Origin: an uncultured Acetatifactor sp.
GTDB taxonomy: Bacteria; Bacillota; Clostridia; Lachnospirales; Lachnospiraceae
Assembly (NCBI RefSeq): GCF_910585425.1
Contig: NZ_CAJUCP010000018.1
Span: 44,517-84,323, forward strand
DNA: 39,807 nt
Reading direction: 5' to 3'
Shown: piece after piece, positions 7,864 to 14,380 of the stretch
Numbering within the stretch: position 1 is the stretch's first letter
Layout: every line of letters starts with the position of its first letter
Translations under genes and position numbers: made by a program
The notes under the pieces: model-generated
The model's input: the letters and a program-made list of their open reading frames with translations, nothing else
Database searches by the model: none
What the model was told of the DNA's origin: nothing

Positions 7864-8480
7864 GAAAAGAGTACAATCCCGACAAGGCCGCACAGCGTAA
7901 ACGCAGGCCGATTATCTACATCATCTGCGAGGGAAAAGAGACGGAAACCCTTTATTTTAAACATTTCCGCTCCCGGAATTGTCTGGTGGACATCATTCCG
8001 ATTTCATCCAAGCATAAAGCGGCAGAGCATCTGGTGAAGCATGCGAAAGCTTTGATTTCGCATGCGGATTATTATCCGAAAGACGGAGACCAGCTTTGGT
8101 GTGTATTTGACTGTGACGAAAACAAAGATAATGAACTGCGGACAGCAGCGGATTATGCGCTGAAGCATAACTACAGGATCGCTTATTCTAATCCATCTTT
8201 TGAATACTGGTATCTGATTCATTTTGAAAACCGGAATGGATATTTGAAGGATTCTGATGCAGTGATTGGCATTTTGAAAAGCAAAGGCTACCTGGCAGAT
8301 TATGAAAAAAGTACGGATGTTTTTGAAAGATTACAGCCATATCAGGCGGATGCGATTAGGCGGGCGAAAGCACGTATGGAAGAGGCAGGTGCTGATTTTG
8401 CTACTGTAATATGCCGCGACAGCAACCCTGTAACAACGGTGCATGAGCTGGTTGATTATCTGAACAGTCAGAGAATGTAG
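7851..8480 (+). CDS. RloB family protein (probable TOPRIM-like effector)
   Basis: A 209-residue protein with the three RloB marks: an early Glu in IICEGKETETLYF (about 24-36), an acidic cluster WCVFDCDENKD at 83-93, and SNPSFEYWYLIHFE (113-126). The first two resemble the Glu and DxD metal ligands of TOPRIM nucleases. The GTG start at 7851 is preferred because GGAGGTGA ends 6 bases before it; the ATG at 7860, which overlaps the previous stop, would be 15 bases away. Translation is coupled to the ATPase gene. It is probably the effector of the pair. Nuclease action on tRNA or DNA is an inference from related systems. Confidence 0.85.
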   Translation: MAKMRKEYNPDKAAQRKRRPIIYIICEGKETETLYFKHFRSRNCLVDIIPISSKHKAAEHLVKHAKALISHADYYPKDGDQLWCVFDCDENKDNELRTAADYALKHNYRIAYSNPSFEYWYLIHFENRNGYLKDSDAVIGILKSKGYLADYEKSTDVFERLQPYQADAIRRAKARMEEAGADFATVICRDSNPVTTVHELVDYLNSQRM

Positions 8481-8543
8481 CGCATTTTCTTAAACAGTGC
8501 ATTGCCCATGCCTTCTGCTATAGATGAATGATACCTTAAAGTC

Positions 8544-8570
8544 ATGCCCGCTGTGTGCTGCAGCGGGCAT
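8544..8570. terminator. Hairpin between converging operons, possible two-way terminator
   Basis: A perfect 10-bp stem (ATGCCCGCTG at 8544-8553 with CAGCGGGCAT at 8561-8570) and a 7-base loop, placed between the end of rloB and the end of the ribbon-helix-helix gene. Neither side has a proper T-run, so termination would be weak or factor-assisted. Confidence 0.5.
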
Positions 8571-8574
8571 AAAT

Positions 8575-8772
8575 TCAGATATCCAGCTCCGGCGGCACAT
8601 CCAGTTCCTCCGGGGCATATTTCCCGTTCTTCTTCCGCTGGCGGACGCACTCCGTCAGCAGGTACTCTATCTGGCCGTTGACCGAGCGGAAGTCGTCCTC
8701 CGCCCAGGCGGCGATGGCGTCGTAGAGCTTGGGGGAAAGCCGCAGGGGCACCTGCTTCTTGGCGTCAGCCAT
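8575..8772 (-). CDS. Small Arc-type ribbon-helix-helix protein
   Basis: A 65-residue protein beginning KKQVPLRLSPKLYDAIAAWA, the strand-helix start of an Arc/MetJ-like ribbon-helix-helix, followed by a second helix NGQIEYLLTECVRQR. The tail is Pro/Glu-rich. Its ATG overlaps the stop of the SPFH gene by one base (TGATG), so translation is coupled. Such small proteins are often annotated as Arc-family DNA-binding proteins. What it binds is not known; autoregulation of the SPFH operon would be the simplest guess. Confidence 0.75.
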   Translation of the reverse strand: MADAKKQVPLRLSPKLYDAIAAWAEDDFRSVNGQIEYLLTECVRQRKKNGKYAPEELDVPPELDI

Positions 8773-9809
8773 CAGTACAGGCTCCCTGAATTGACTACGG
8801 GCTGTGCGTCATGGCTCCCGCACAGGACCACCAGCAGATTGGAGACCATCGCCGCCTTGCGCTCCTCATCCAACTGTACTATATCCTTCTCGTTCAGCCG
8901 CTCCAAAGCCATCTCCACCATGCCCACGGCGCCGTCCACGATCATCTTCCGGGCGTCTATGATGGCGGAGGCCTGCTGGCGCTGCAGCATCACGGCAGCG
9001 ATCTCCGGAGCGTAGGCCAGGTAGGTGATTCGGGCCTCCACTACCTCGATGCCGGCCTGCTTCACCCGGGACTGGATCTCGTCCCGTATCCTGGCGGCTA
9101 CCACATCGCTGGAGCCCCGCAGGCTCCCCTCGTCCGCATGGCCGTCCCCGGTGGTGTCCACATTGGGGGCCACGTCATAGGGGTAGACGCGCACTACCTG
9201 GCGCAGGGCGCTGTCGCACTGGAGGGAGAGGAATTCCTTGTAATTGTCCACATTGAATACGGCTTTTGCCGTGTCCACGATCCGCCAGGTCACGGCGATG
9301 CCGATTTCCACGGGATTCCCCAGGCAGTCGTTGATCTTCTGTCTGCTGTTGTTCAGGGTCATGATCTTCAGGGACAGCTTCTTGTTGCCGTAATCGGAGA
9401 CCAGGTTCATGCCCTGGGCCCCGCCGGCGATGGCCAGCAGTCCGCCGCCCGGCTCCGATACGTCCCCGCTCTGGCTCAGCTTGGTCTTGGCCGCCGGGTT
9501 CACGCCTACGCAGAAGGGATTGACGTAGTAGAAGCCGTTCTCCTTCAGGGTGCCGATGTACTTGCCGAACAGGGTCAGCACCAGGGCCTCCTGGGGCTTT
9601 AATACCTTCAGGCCCATCAGGAAGATCCAGCCCAAGCTGACGATCAGGATGCCGATGACGAGCCCGGCCACATTCAGAGGTGCGGCTCCGCTCCGGTCCA
9701 GGCTGATGCCGCTGAAGACGATGGCGGCTATCCCTGCGATGTAGGCCAGGAGCACTGCCAGCAGCACGGCCATGCCGTTTTTCTTTCCTTGCAGAATCTT
9801 TTCGCTCAT
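8772..9809 (-). CDS. SPFH/Band 7 domain membrane protein
   Basis: A 345-residue protein of the stomatin/prohibitin/flotillin kind. Two hydrophobic segments (about residues 12-35 and 46-70) are followed by the SPFH domain (LKPQEALVLTLFGKYIGTL, then VEIGIAVTWRIVD, and a helical stretch with AAVMLQRQQASAIIDARK). These proteins build ring- or patch-like scaffolds in the membrane. Residues near 200-240 contain an Asp/Gly-rich insertion (VDTTGDGHADEGS) with a calcium-loop look. The promoter at 9864-9892 and the ribosome site GAGGAAT fit. It forms a two-gene operon with the ribbon-helix-helix gene. Confidence 0.9.
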   Translation of the reverse strand: MSEKILQGKKNGMAVLLAVLLAYIAGIAAIVFSGISLDRSGAAPLNVAGLVIGILIVSLGWIFLMGLKVLKPQEALVLTLFGKYIGTLKENGFYYVNPFCVGVNPAAKTKLSQSGDVSEPGGGLLAIAGGAQGMNLVSDYGNKKLSLKIMTLNNSRQKINDCLGNPVEIGIAVTWRIVDTAKAVFNVDNYKEFLSLQCDSALRQVVRVYPYDVAPNVDTTGDGHADEGSLRGSSDVVAARIRDEIQSRVKQAGIEVVEARITYLAYAPEIAAVMLQRQQASAIIDARKMIVDGAVGMVEMALERLNEKDIVQLDEERKAAMVSNLLVVLCGSHDAQPVVNSGSLY

Positions 9810-9863
9810 AGATGATTCCTCGCTTTCTTCGCTTCTGTCTGTAATGGTTCGTTTGATATTAAA

Positions 9864-9892
9864 ATGATATCATATTGATTTTGCTTTTGCAA
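9864..9892 (-). promoter_or_regulatory. Promoter of the SPFH operon
   Basis: On the minus strand TTGCAA (9892-9887), a 17-base spacer and TATCAT (9869-9864). The spacer and flanks are AT-rich, with the self-complementary core atgatatcat at 9864-9873 covering the -10. Confidence 0.65.
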
Positions 9893-9933
9893 GGGTTTTT
9901 TAGAAAAAAGCTTTGAAAAAAGAGGTGTGAAAC

Positions 9934-9963
9934 TTGTGGGCCCTATGGGAAATGTGGTACAAT
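9934..9963 (+). promoter_or_regulatory. Possible promoter of the Uma2-family gene
   Basis: TTGTGG (9934-9939), an 18-base spacer and TACAAT (9958-9963), with TG one base before the -10. The start codon is at 10047. Confidence 0.4.
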
Positions 9964-10046
9964 ATGTCCATATTCCCGGCGGGGAAAACTGCCGTGATTG
10001 CGCTGTGAGCATAGTACAATGGCAGATAAAGAGAGGAGGAATCGGA

Positions 10047-10580
10047 ATGGACGCATTGAGAAAAGAAGAAATTTATACGACAGATGACATCTACGCTTTG
10101 CCGGACGGAGAGCGGGCAGAGCTGATTGACGGACAGATTTATTATATGGCCCCTCCAAGCAGGACGCATCAGGGGCTGGTGCATTTTTTGGATCGGAGCA
10201 TAGGAAACTATATCCAGAAAAAGCAGGGAGGCTGTGAGGTTTATCCGGCGCCTTTTGCGGTATTCCTGAACGACGACGACATCAACTATGTGGAGCCGGA
10301 CATCTCCGTCATATGCGACACTTCCAAACTGGATGAGAAAGGCTGCCACGGGGCGCCGGACTGGGTGGTAGAAATTGTATCGCCGAGCAGCCGCTCCATG
10401 GACTACTTCACCAAGCTGTTCAAGTACCGCACCGCAGGGGTCCGGGAATACTGGGTGGTGGATCCCCACAGGAAAGCGGTGACCGTATACCAGTTCGAGC
10501 AGGACCGGATGACGGAGTACGCCTTTGGGGAGAGCGTCCCGGTGGGGATTTATGAGGATTTCTCGATTGCGTTTCCCTAA
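10047..10580 (+). CDS. Uma2 family (DUF820) PD-(D/E)XK-fold protein
   Basis: A 177-residue member of the restriction-endonuclease-like Uma2/DUF820 family. Visible marks are ERAELIDGQIYYMAPPS, YVEPDISVICD (the first acidic residue), WVVEIVSPSS (the catalytic Glu) and KLFKYRTAGVREYWVVDP, all in the family order. The ATG at 10047 is chosen over the upstream start at 9927 because AGGAGGA lies 6 bases before it and the family begins near TTDDIYALPDGERAEL. These proteins are numerous in many bacteria, and their cellular role is not settled. It converges with the dehydrogenase gene over a strong hairpin. Confidence 0.85.
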   Translation: MDALRKEEIYTTDDIYALPDGERAELIDGQIYYMAPPSRTHQGLVHFLDRSIGNYIQKKQGGCEVYPAPFAVFLNDDDINYVEPDISVICDTSKLDEKGCHGAPDWVVEIVSPSSRSMDYFTKLFKYRTAGVREYWVVDPHRKAVTVYQFEQDRMTEYAFGESVPVGIYEDFSIAFP

Positions 10581-10659
10581 ATTTCCGTAGTCATGTATTC
10601 CGATGCCAAAATGGAGGAACGACTCCCAGGTTATCGCAGAAGTAGGCCTGCGAAGCAGC

Positions 10660-10690
10660 AAAGCGGCTCCCGGTTTCCGGGGGCCGCTTT
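10660..10690. terminator. Strong two-way hairpin between converging genes
   Basis: A 14-bp stem (10660-10673 with 10677-10690; one T-G wobble) closed by a TTT loop. The stem ends in AAA on one side and TTT on the other, so it has the form of a bidirectional terminator for the Uma2 gene and the dehydrogenase gene, although no long T-run follows. Confidence 0.75.
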
Positions 10691-10716
10691 CACATAAAAA
10701 GGGAAGGAAGTCCGCC

Positions 10717-11712
10717 CTATCCGATTTTCACATCGTTGGGGCTTTCCTTTCCCGCCATATAGTCCGCCGCGTTCTGCAGCGTGGTGGCGGCGATGGCCCC
10801 CAGGGCCTCCCTGGTGAAGAATCCCTGATGGGAGGTGATCATCACATTGGGGAAGGACAGGAGCCTTGCGGTGGTGGAGTGCTCCAGGATTTCATCGGAG
10901 CGGTCTTCAAAGACATTGTTGGTCTCTTCTTCATACACGTCCAGGCCAACCCCCGCGAACTTGTGCATGCGGATGCCCTCAATCAGGTCGTCGGTCTTCA
11001 CCAGAGCGCCCCTTGAGGTGTTCACCAGGATCACCCCGTCCTTCATCTGACGGATGGTGTCGATGTTGATCAGATGGTAGGTGGAGTCCATCAGGGGGCA
11101 GTGGAGGGAAATGACATCACTGTCAGAAAGGAGACGCTCCAGGGACACATACTCCACGAAGTCCTTCAAAGACTCATTCTGGTACACATCGTAGGCGATG
11201 ACCTTCATGCCGAAGCCGCGGCAGATGCGGCACATGGCCGCGCCGATCTTCCCGGTGCCGATGATGCCCGCGGTCTTCTGATAAAAATTGAAGCCCATGA
11301 GGCCGCTTAAGCTGAAATCATTCTCCCGGACCTTGTTGTAGGCCTTGTAGAGGCGGCGGTTGCTGGCCAGCGCCAGGGCCATGGCGTGCTCCGCCACGGC
11401 TTCCGGGGAGTAGCCGGGCACGCGCATGACCCGGATGCCGTATTTTCCGGCGGTGTCTAAGTCTACATTGTTGAATCCGGCGCAGCGCATCAGCAGCAAG
11501 GTGATGCCCTTCTCATGGAGGATTTCCATGGTCCGGGTGCCGATGTCGGAGCTGACGAAGGCGCAGACGGCATCGAACCCTTCCGCCAGGGCCGCGGTGC
11601 GGGGATCCAGGTCGGATTTTGTGTACTCGATGGTGATGTCCGGGAAGTCTTTCAGGGTGTCCTGGAAGGATTCCCTGTCGTAGCTTTTGGTGTCGTAAAA
11701 CAGGATTTTCAT
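10717..11712 (-). CDS. D-2-hydroxyacid dehydrogenase, D-lactate dehydrogenase type
   Basis: A 331-residue NAD-dependent dehydrogenase, the usual length. The substrate domain begins MKILFYDTKSYD. LLLMRCAGFNNVDLD carries the substrate Arg region, GIIGTGKIGAAM is the Rossmann GxGxxG at about residues 149-160, NTSRGALVKTDDL holds the conserved Arg, GVGLDVYEEE the Glu, and ITSHQGFFT the catalytic His. The overall pattern is that of fermentative D-lactate dehydrogenases (pyruvate to D-lactate with NADH), in the cytoplasm. AAAGGAGACC precedes the ATG. A small ORF ends 31 bases upstream and probably shares the transcript, with the palindromic promoter region at 11910-11940. Confidence 0.92.
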   Translation of the reverse strand: MKILFYDTKSYDRESFQDTLKDFPDITIEYTKSDLDPRTAALAEGFDAVCAFVSSDIGTRTMEILHEKGITLLLMRCAGFNNVDLDTAGKYGIRVMRVPGYSPEAVAEHAMALALASNRRLYKAYNKVRENDFSLSGLMGFNFYQKTAGIIGTGKIGAAMCRICRGFGMKVIAYDVYQNESLKDFVEYVSLERLLSDSDVISLHCPLMDSTYHLINIDTIRQMKDGVILVNTSRGALVKTDDLIEGIRMHKFAGVGLDVYEEETNNVFEDRSDEILEHSTTARLLSFPNVMITSHQGFFTREALGAIAATTLQNAADYMAGKESPNDVKIG

Positions 11713-11743
11713 AATGGTCTCCTTTCTTTTTCGGATATATCTG

Positions 11744-11860
11744 TCAATCCGAGCGCTGCCATGAGAGCGCCGCGTCCGGGAATTCCCGTGAGAAGTAAGC
11801 CTCCACGCTGTCGAAAATCGGGGATGGGTCTTTTTCGTGGGTACAGATTAAGATATCCAT
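11744..11860 (-). CDS. Candidate 38-codon small protein upstream of the dehydrogenase
   Basis: ATG at 11860 is preceded by CGGAGGGA with good spacing. It encodes MDILICTHEKDPSPIFDSVE and 18 more residues, ending in WQRSD, and stops at 11744, 31 bases before the dehydrogenase start. The N-terminus looks like the first strand and helix of a LytTR-type or other response regulator (ILIC followed by an acidic stretch), so it may be a truncated remnant. Alternatively it is a leader peptide or a real small protein in the operon. It lies downstream of two extended -10 elements on the same strand. Confidence 0.45.
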   Translation of the reverse strand: MDILICTHEKDPSPIFDSVEAYFSREFPDAALSWQRSD

Positions 11861-11909
11861 TGCTCCCTCCGTATGGGTTGTGCTGGTAGCAGTGTTCTTC
11901 ATGTCGACA

Positions 11910-11940
11910 TTATACCATGTGCACAGCAGCGCACATGGTA
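11910..11940 (-). promoter_or_regulatory. Extended -10 overlapped by a palindromic operator
   Basis: On the minus strand TG-G-TATAAT occupies 11918-11910, and a perfect 10-bp inverted repeat (TACCATGTGC at 11913-11922, GCACATGGTA at 11931-11940, 8 bases apart) covers it. A second copy of ATGGTATAAT lies 70 bases upstream at 11989-11980. No good -35 was found for either. The arrangement fits a repressor site on an extended -10 promoter driving the small ORF and dehydrogenase. The palindrome could also act as an RNA hairpin for the upstream start. Confidence 0.55.
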
Positions 11941-12042
11941 GTTATGCCATTCGGCGTTCCTTGCCAGGAATATGGTCATATTATACCATACTTTTCCCAT
12001 CGCGGCACATTTTTATCACAGGAACCCGCCCCTTTTTAAAGG

Positions 12043-12071
12043 TTGACAGATTGACGGCCGGCAGATATGAT
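12043..12071 (+). promoter_or_regulatory. Promoter of the GH125 gene
   Basis: TTGACA (12043-12048, consensus), a 17-base spacer and TATGAT (12066-12071). Transcription would begin near 12078, 54 bases before the ATG. An overlapping TTGACG follows at 12051. Confidence 0.75.
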
Positions 12072-12131
12072 TAAAGAAAGGCCCGGAGAGGGCGGACCAG
12101 ACAGAGTCTGACAAAGAAACGGAGGAATATC

Positions 12132-13430
12132 ATGACGATACCGGAGGCATTGAAGAACAGAGCAAAGAAGCTGGAGGCATATTACCAGGCCCACTACAGC
12201 CCGCTGGCACCGCTGGCGGCCCAGTGTTTCCTGAACACCATGGAGACCACGGTGAAGCAGGCGGAGGACGGAGGGTGCTTCGTCATCACCGGCGACATCC
12301 CCGCCATGTGGCTGCGGGATTCCGCGGCTCAGGTGAGACCCTATGTGAAGTATGCCGGAGAGGACGGCCAGCTCCAGGAGATCCTGGAGGGCATCATCGC
12401 CAGGCAGGCGAAGATGGTCTGCGTAGACCCCTATGCCAACGCGTTTAACGAAAGCGCCAACGGGGCGGGTGCGGGATACGAGGACGAGACCCTGGAGAAC
12501 GCCCATGTGTGGGAGCGCAAGTATGAGGTGGACTCCCTCTGCGCCCCCCTTTACCTGGGATACTATTACTGGAAGGAGACGGGGATTGACAGGATATTTA
12601 CGGAAGAATTCCATGAGATGATTCGGGAAATCGTACATACCTTTACCGTGGAGCAGGACCACAGGAACTCCCCCTACTTCTTCCGGCGCTACAACTGCGT
12701 GAAGACGGACACCCTGCCCTGTAAGGGGAAGGGCCGTCCCGTGAACGTCACGGGCATGACCTGGTCGGGCTTCCGCCCCTCGGACGATACCTGCTGCTTC
12801 GGCTACCTGATTCCCTCCAACATGATGGCGGTGAAGGCCCTGGGCTTCGGGGCGGAGATCTGCAGGGAGTGCTACGGGGACGAGGCCCTGGCGAAGGAGT
12901 GCGGCGAGCTTGCGGAGGAAATCCGGGACGGCATCGAGACCTACGGAGTGGTGGAGCATCCCAAGTACGGGAAGATATACGCCTATGAGACGGACGGCTT
13001 CGGCAACCATATCCTGATGGACGACGCCAATTCGCCCAGCCTGCTGGCCATGCCTTATCTGGGATATTGCGATAAGGATGATACGGTATACAGGAATACC
13101 AGAAGGTTCCTCCTGTCGCAGGACAATCCTTATTACTTTGAGGGCAGCCTGGCAAAGGGCATGGGGAGCCCCCATACGCCCGCGGGCTTCGTATGGCATA
13201 TCGGCATCACCATGCAGGCGCTGACCTCCGATAATAGGGAGGAGATACTGCAGTGCCTGGACATGCTGGCAAAGACCCACGCCGGGACCAACTACATGCA
13301 CGAGTCCTTCGACCCCTCCGCGCCGGAGGAGTTCACCAGGCCCTGGTTCGCCTGGGCCAACACCCTGTTCGCGGAGCTGCTGGACAGGCTGATGGAAGAG
13401 GGATTCTTCGAAACGGGAGCGGATTCCTGA
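12132..13430 (+). CDS. GH125 exo-alpha-1,6-mannosidase
   Basis: A 432-residue metal-independent alpha-mannosidase of glycoside hydrolase family 125, an (alpha/alpha)6 barrel. Typical family marks are VITGDIPAMWLRDSAAQ near residue 51, DPYANAFN, the GFRPSDDTCCFGYLIPSN stretch near 213-230, MDDANSPSLLAMPYLG (about 297-312), and GMGSPHTP with WFAWANTLFAELL at the end. No signal peptide, so it works on imported oligosaccharides such as trimmed N-glycans or yeast mannan. The ribosome site ACGGAGGA lies upstream and the promoter is near consensus. It stands alone and converges with tetR. Confidence 0.93.
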   Translation: MTIPEALKNRAKKLEAYYQAHYSPLAPLAAQCFLNTMETTVKQAEDGGCFVITGDIPAMWLRDSAAQVRPYVKYAGEDGQLQEILEGIIARQAKMVCVDPYANAFNESANGAGAGYEDETLENAHVWERKYEVDSLCAPLYLGYYYWKETGIDRIFTEEFHEMIREIVHTFTVEQDHRNSPYFFRRYNCVKTDTLPCKGKGRPVNVTGMTWSGFRPSDDTCCFGYLIPSNMMAVKALGFGAEICRECYGDEALAKECGELAEEIRDGIETYGVVEHPKYGKIYAYETDGFGNHILMDDANSPSLLAMPYLGYCDKDDTVYRNTRRFLLSQDNPYYFEGSLAKGMGSPHTPAGFVWHIGITMQALTSDNREEILQCLDMLAKTHAGTNYMHESFDPSAPEEFTRPWFAWANTLFAELLDRLMEEGFFETGADS

Positions 13431-13560
13431 GAGACGGTCATCCTTGACTGGCTCCGGGGCCATGAGGCCAGAGGATGCCGGGGCGGATGCAGGGCTGCGG
13501 AAAGGGGAGCGGACTGGATCTTGTGAGAGGGGATTTCTCCGGAAAGGGCCGGGGTTGGTT

Positions 13561-14127
13561 TCAGTCCATCCCCAGCCCTCTCTCCAGAATCCTGGCACAG
13601 ACATCCGCCATGGCCTCCGGGCTTGGCGGGTCCGGCTGGGACAGCCAGGTCTCGATGACGCCGGTGCAGCCGGACACGGCGAAGGACTCCATGTAGCAGC
13701 CGTCGCTGTCGGCCTGCCTGGCGGTGAAGATGCTGTCCAGCCGCTCCTTTACCAGGTCCTTCAACCGGTTCACGAAGGCCAGGTCCCCGTGGGGGCCGGT
13801 CATGGCCCTGGCCACCGCCCTGTGCCGTTCCAGGAAGGAGAAGATCTCCAGCAGCGTGGCCCGGGGCGCGTGGACCGGGGTATCCGGCTTCAGCGTCCGG
13901 TCGATGATGCCATGGAATTCCAGGAACAGCTCGTCCTCCAGCTGCGCCAGCATGTCATAGACATCGCTGTAGTGCAGATAAAAGGTCCCACGGTTGATGT
14001 CCGCCAGGTCGGACAGCTCCTTCACGGAGATATCCTTCACATCCTTTGTCTCCATCAGCTGCATCAGCCCCTGCAGCAGCAGGGCTTTGGTCCTCCGGAC
14101 TCTCCGGTCCGTCTTCGCCTCCGCCAT
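13561..14127 (-). CDS. TetR/AcrR family regulator
   Basis: A 188-residue regulator with an N-terminal helix-turn-helix (RRTKALLLQGLMQLM, ISVKELSDLADINRGTFYLHYSDVYDML at about 32-59) and an all-helical C-terminal ligand and dimer domain. The ATG at 14127 is chosen because AAGGAGGA lies upstream and the frame before it (from 14241) runs through the promoter. The gene is divergent from the RND/MMPL gene and very probably controls it and itself from the shared region 14251-14330, as in most tetR-pump pairs. Ligand unknown. Confidence 0.92.
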   Translation of the reverse strand: MAEAKTDRRVRRTKALLLQGLMQLMETKDVKDISVKELSDLADINRGTFYLHYSDVYDMLAQLEDELFLEFHGIIDRTLKPDTPVHAPRATLLEIFSFLERHRAVARAMTGPHGDLAFVNRLKDLVKERLDSIFTARQADSDGCYMESFAVSGCTGVIETWLSQPDPPSPEAMADVCARILERGLGMD

Positions 14128-14250
14128 CACACGATTCCTCCTTTTCGTTTTCCGGGAAACTCGTCCCGGGGCATTTCTAAACATTTCATAAATATGCGAC
14201 ACTTCCCGCCGCAAATGTCCAGAAAGATACATTTCCCCCAAAACTGTTTA

Positions 14251-14278
14251 TTGCGCTTCGCTCTGTTTCCATTATAAT
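14251..14278 (+). promoter_or_regulatory. Promoter of the MMPL/GLUG operon
   Basis: TTGCGC (14251-14256), a 16-base spacer and TATAAT (14273-14278). The -10 overlaps the -10 of the tetR promoter on the other strand. A candidate TetR site, AAACAT and ATGTTT separated by four bases, lies downstream at 14315-14330. Confidence 0.55.
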
Positions 14279-14299
14279 TACATTTGAAGAATAAATCAA
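14271..14299 (-). promoter_or_regulatory. Promoter of tetR, overlapping the pump promoter
   Basis: On the minus strand TTGATT (14299-14294), a 17-base spacer and TATAAT (14276-14271). The two -10 boxes share the palindromic 8 bases ATTATAAT (14271-14278), so the two promoters face each other and cannot be occupied together. Confidence 0.6.
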
Positions 14300-14380
14300 C
14301 TGTTGTTCAGTAAAAAACATGCATATGTTTTGTGGACGGCTGCCGGAAAACGCGCCGGGGGCTGGCAACAGAGAAAGGCA

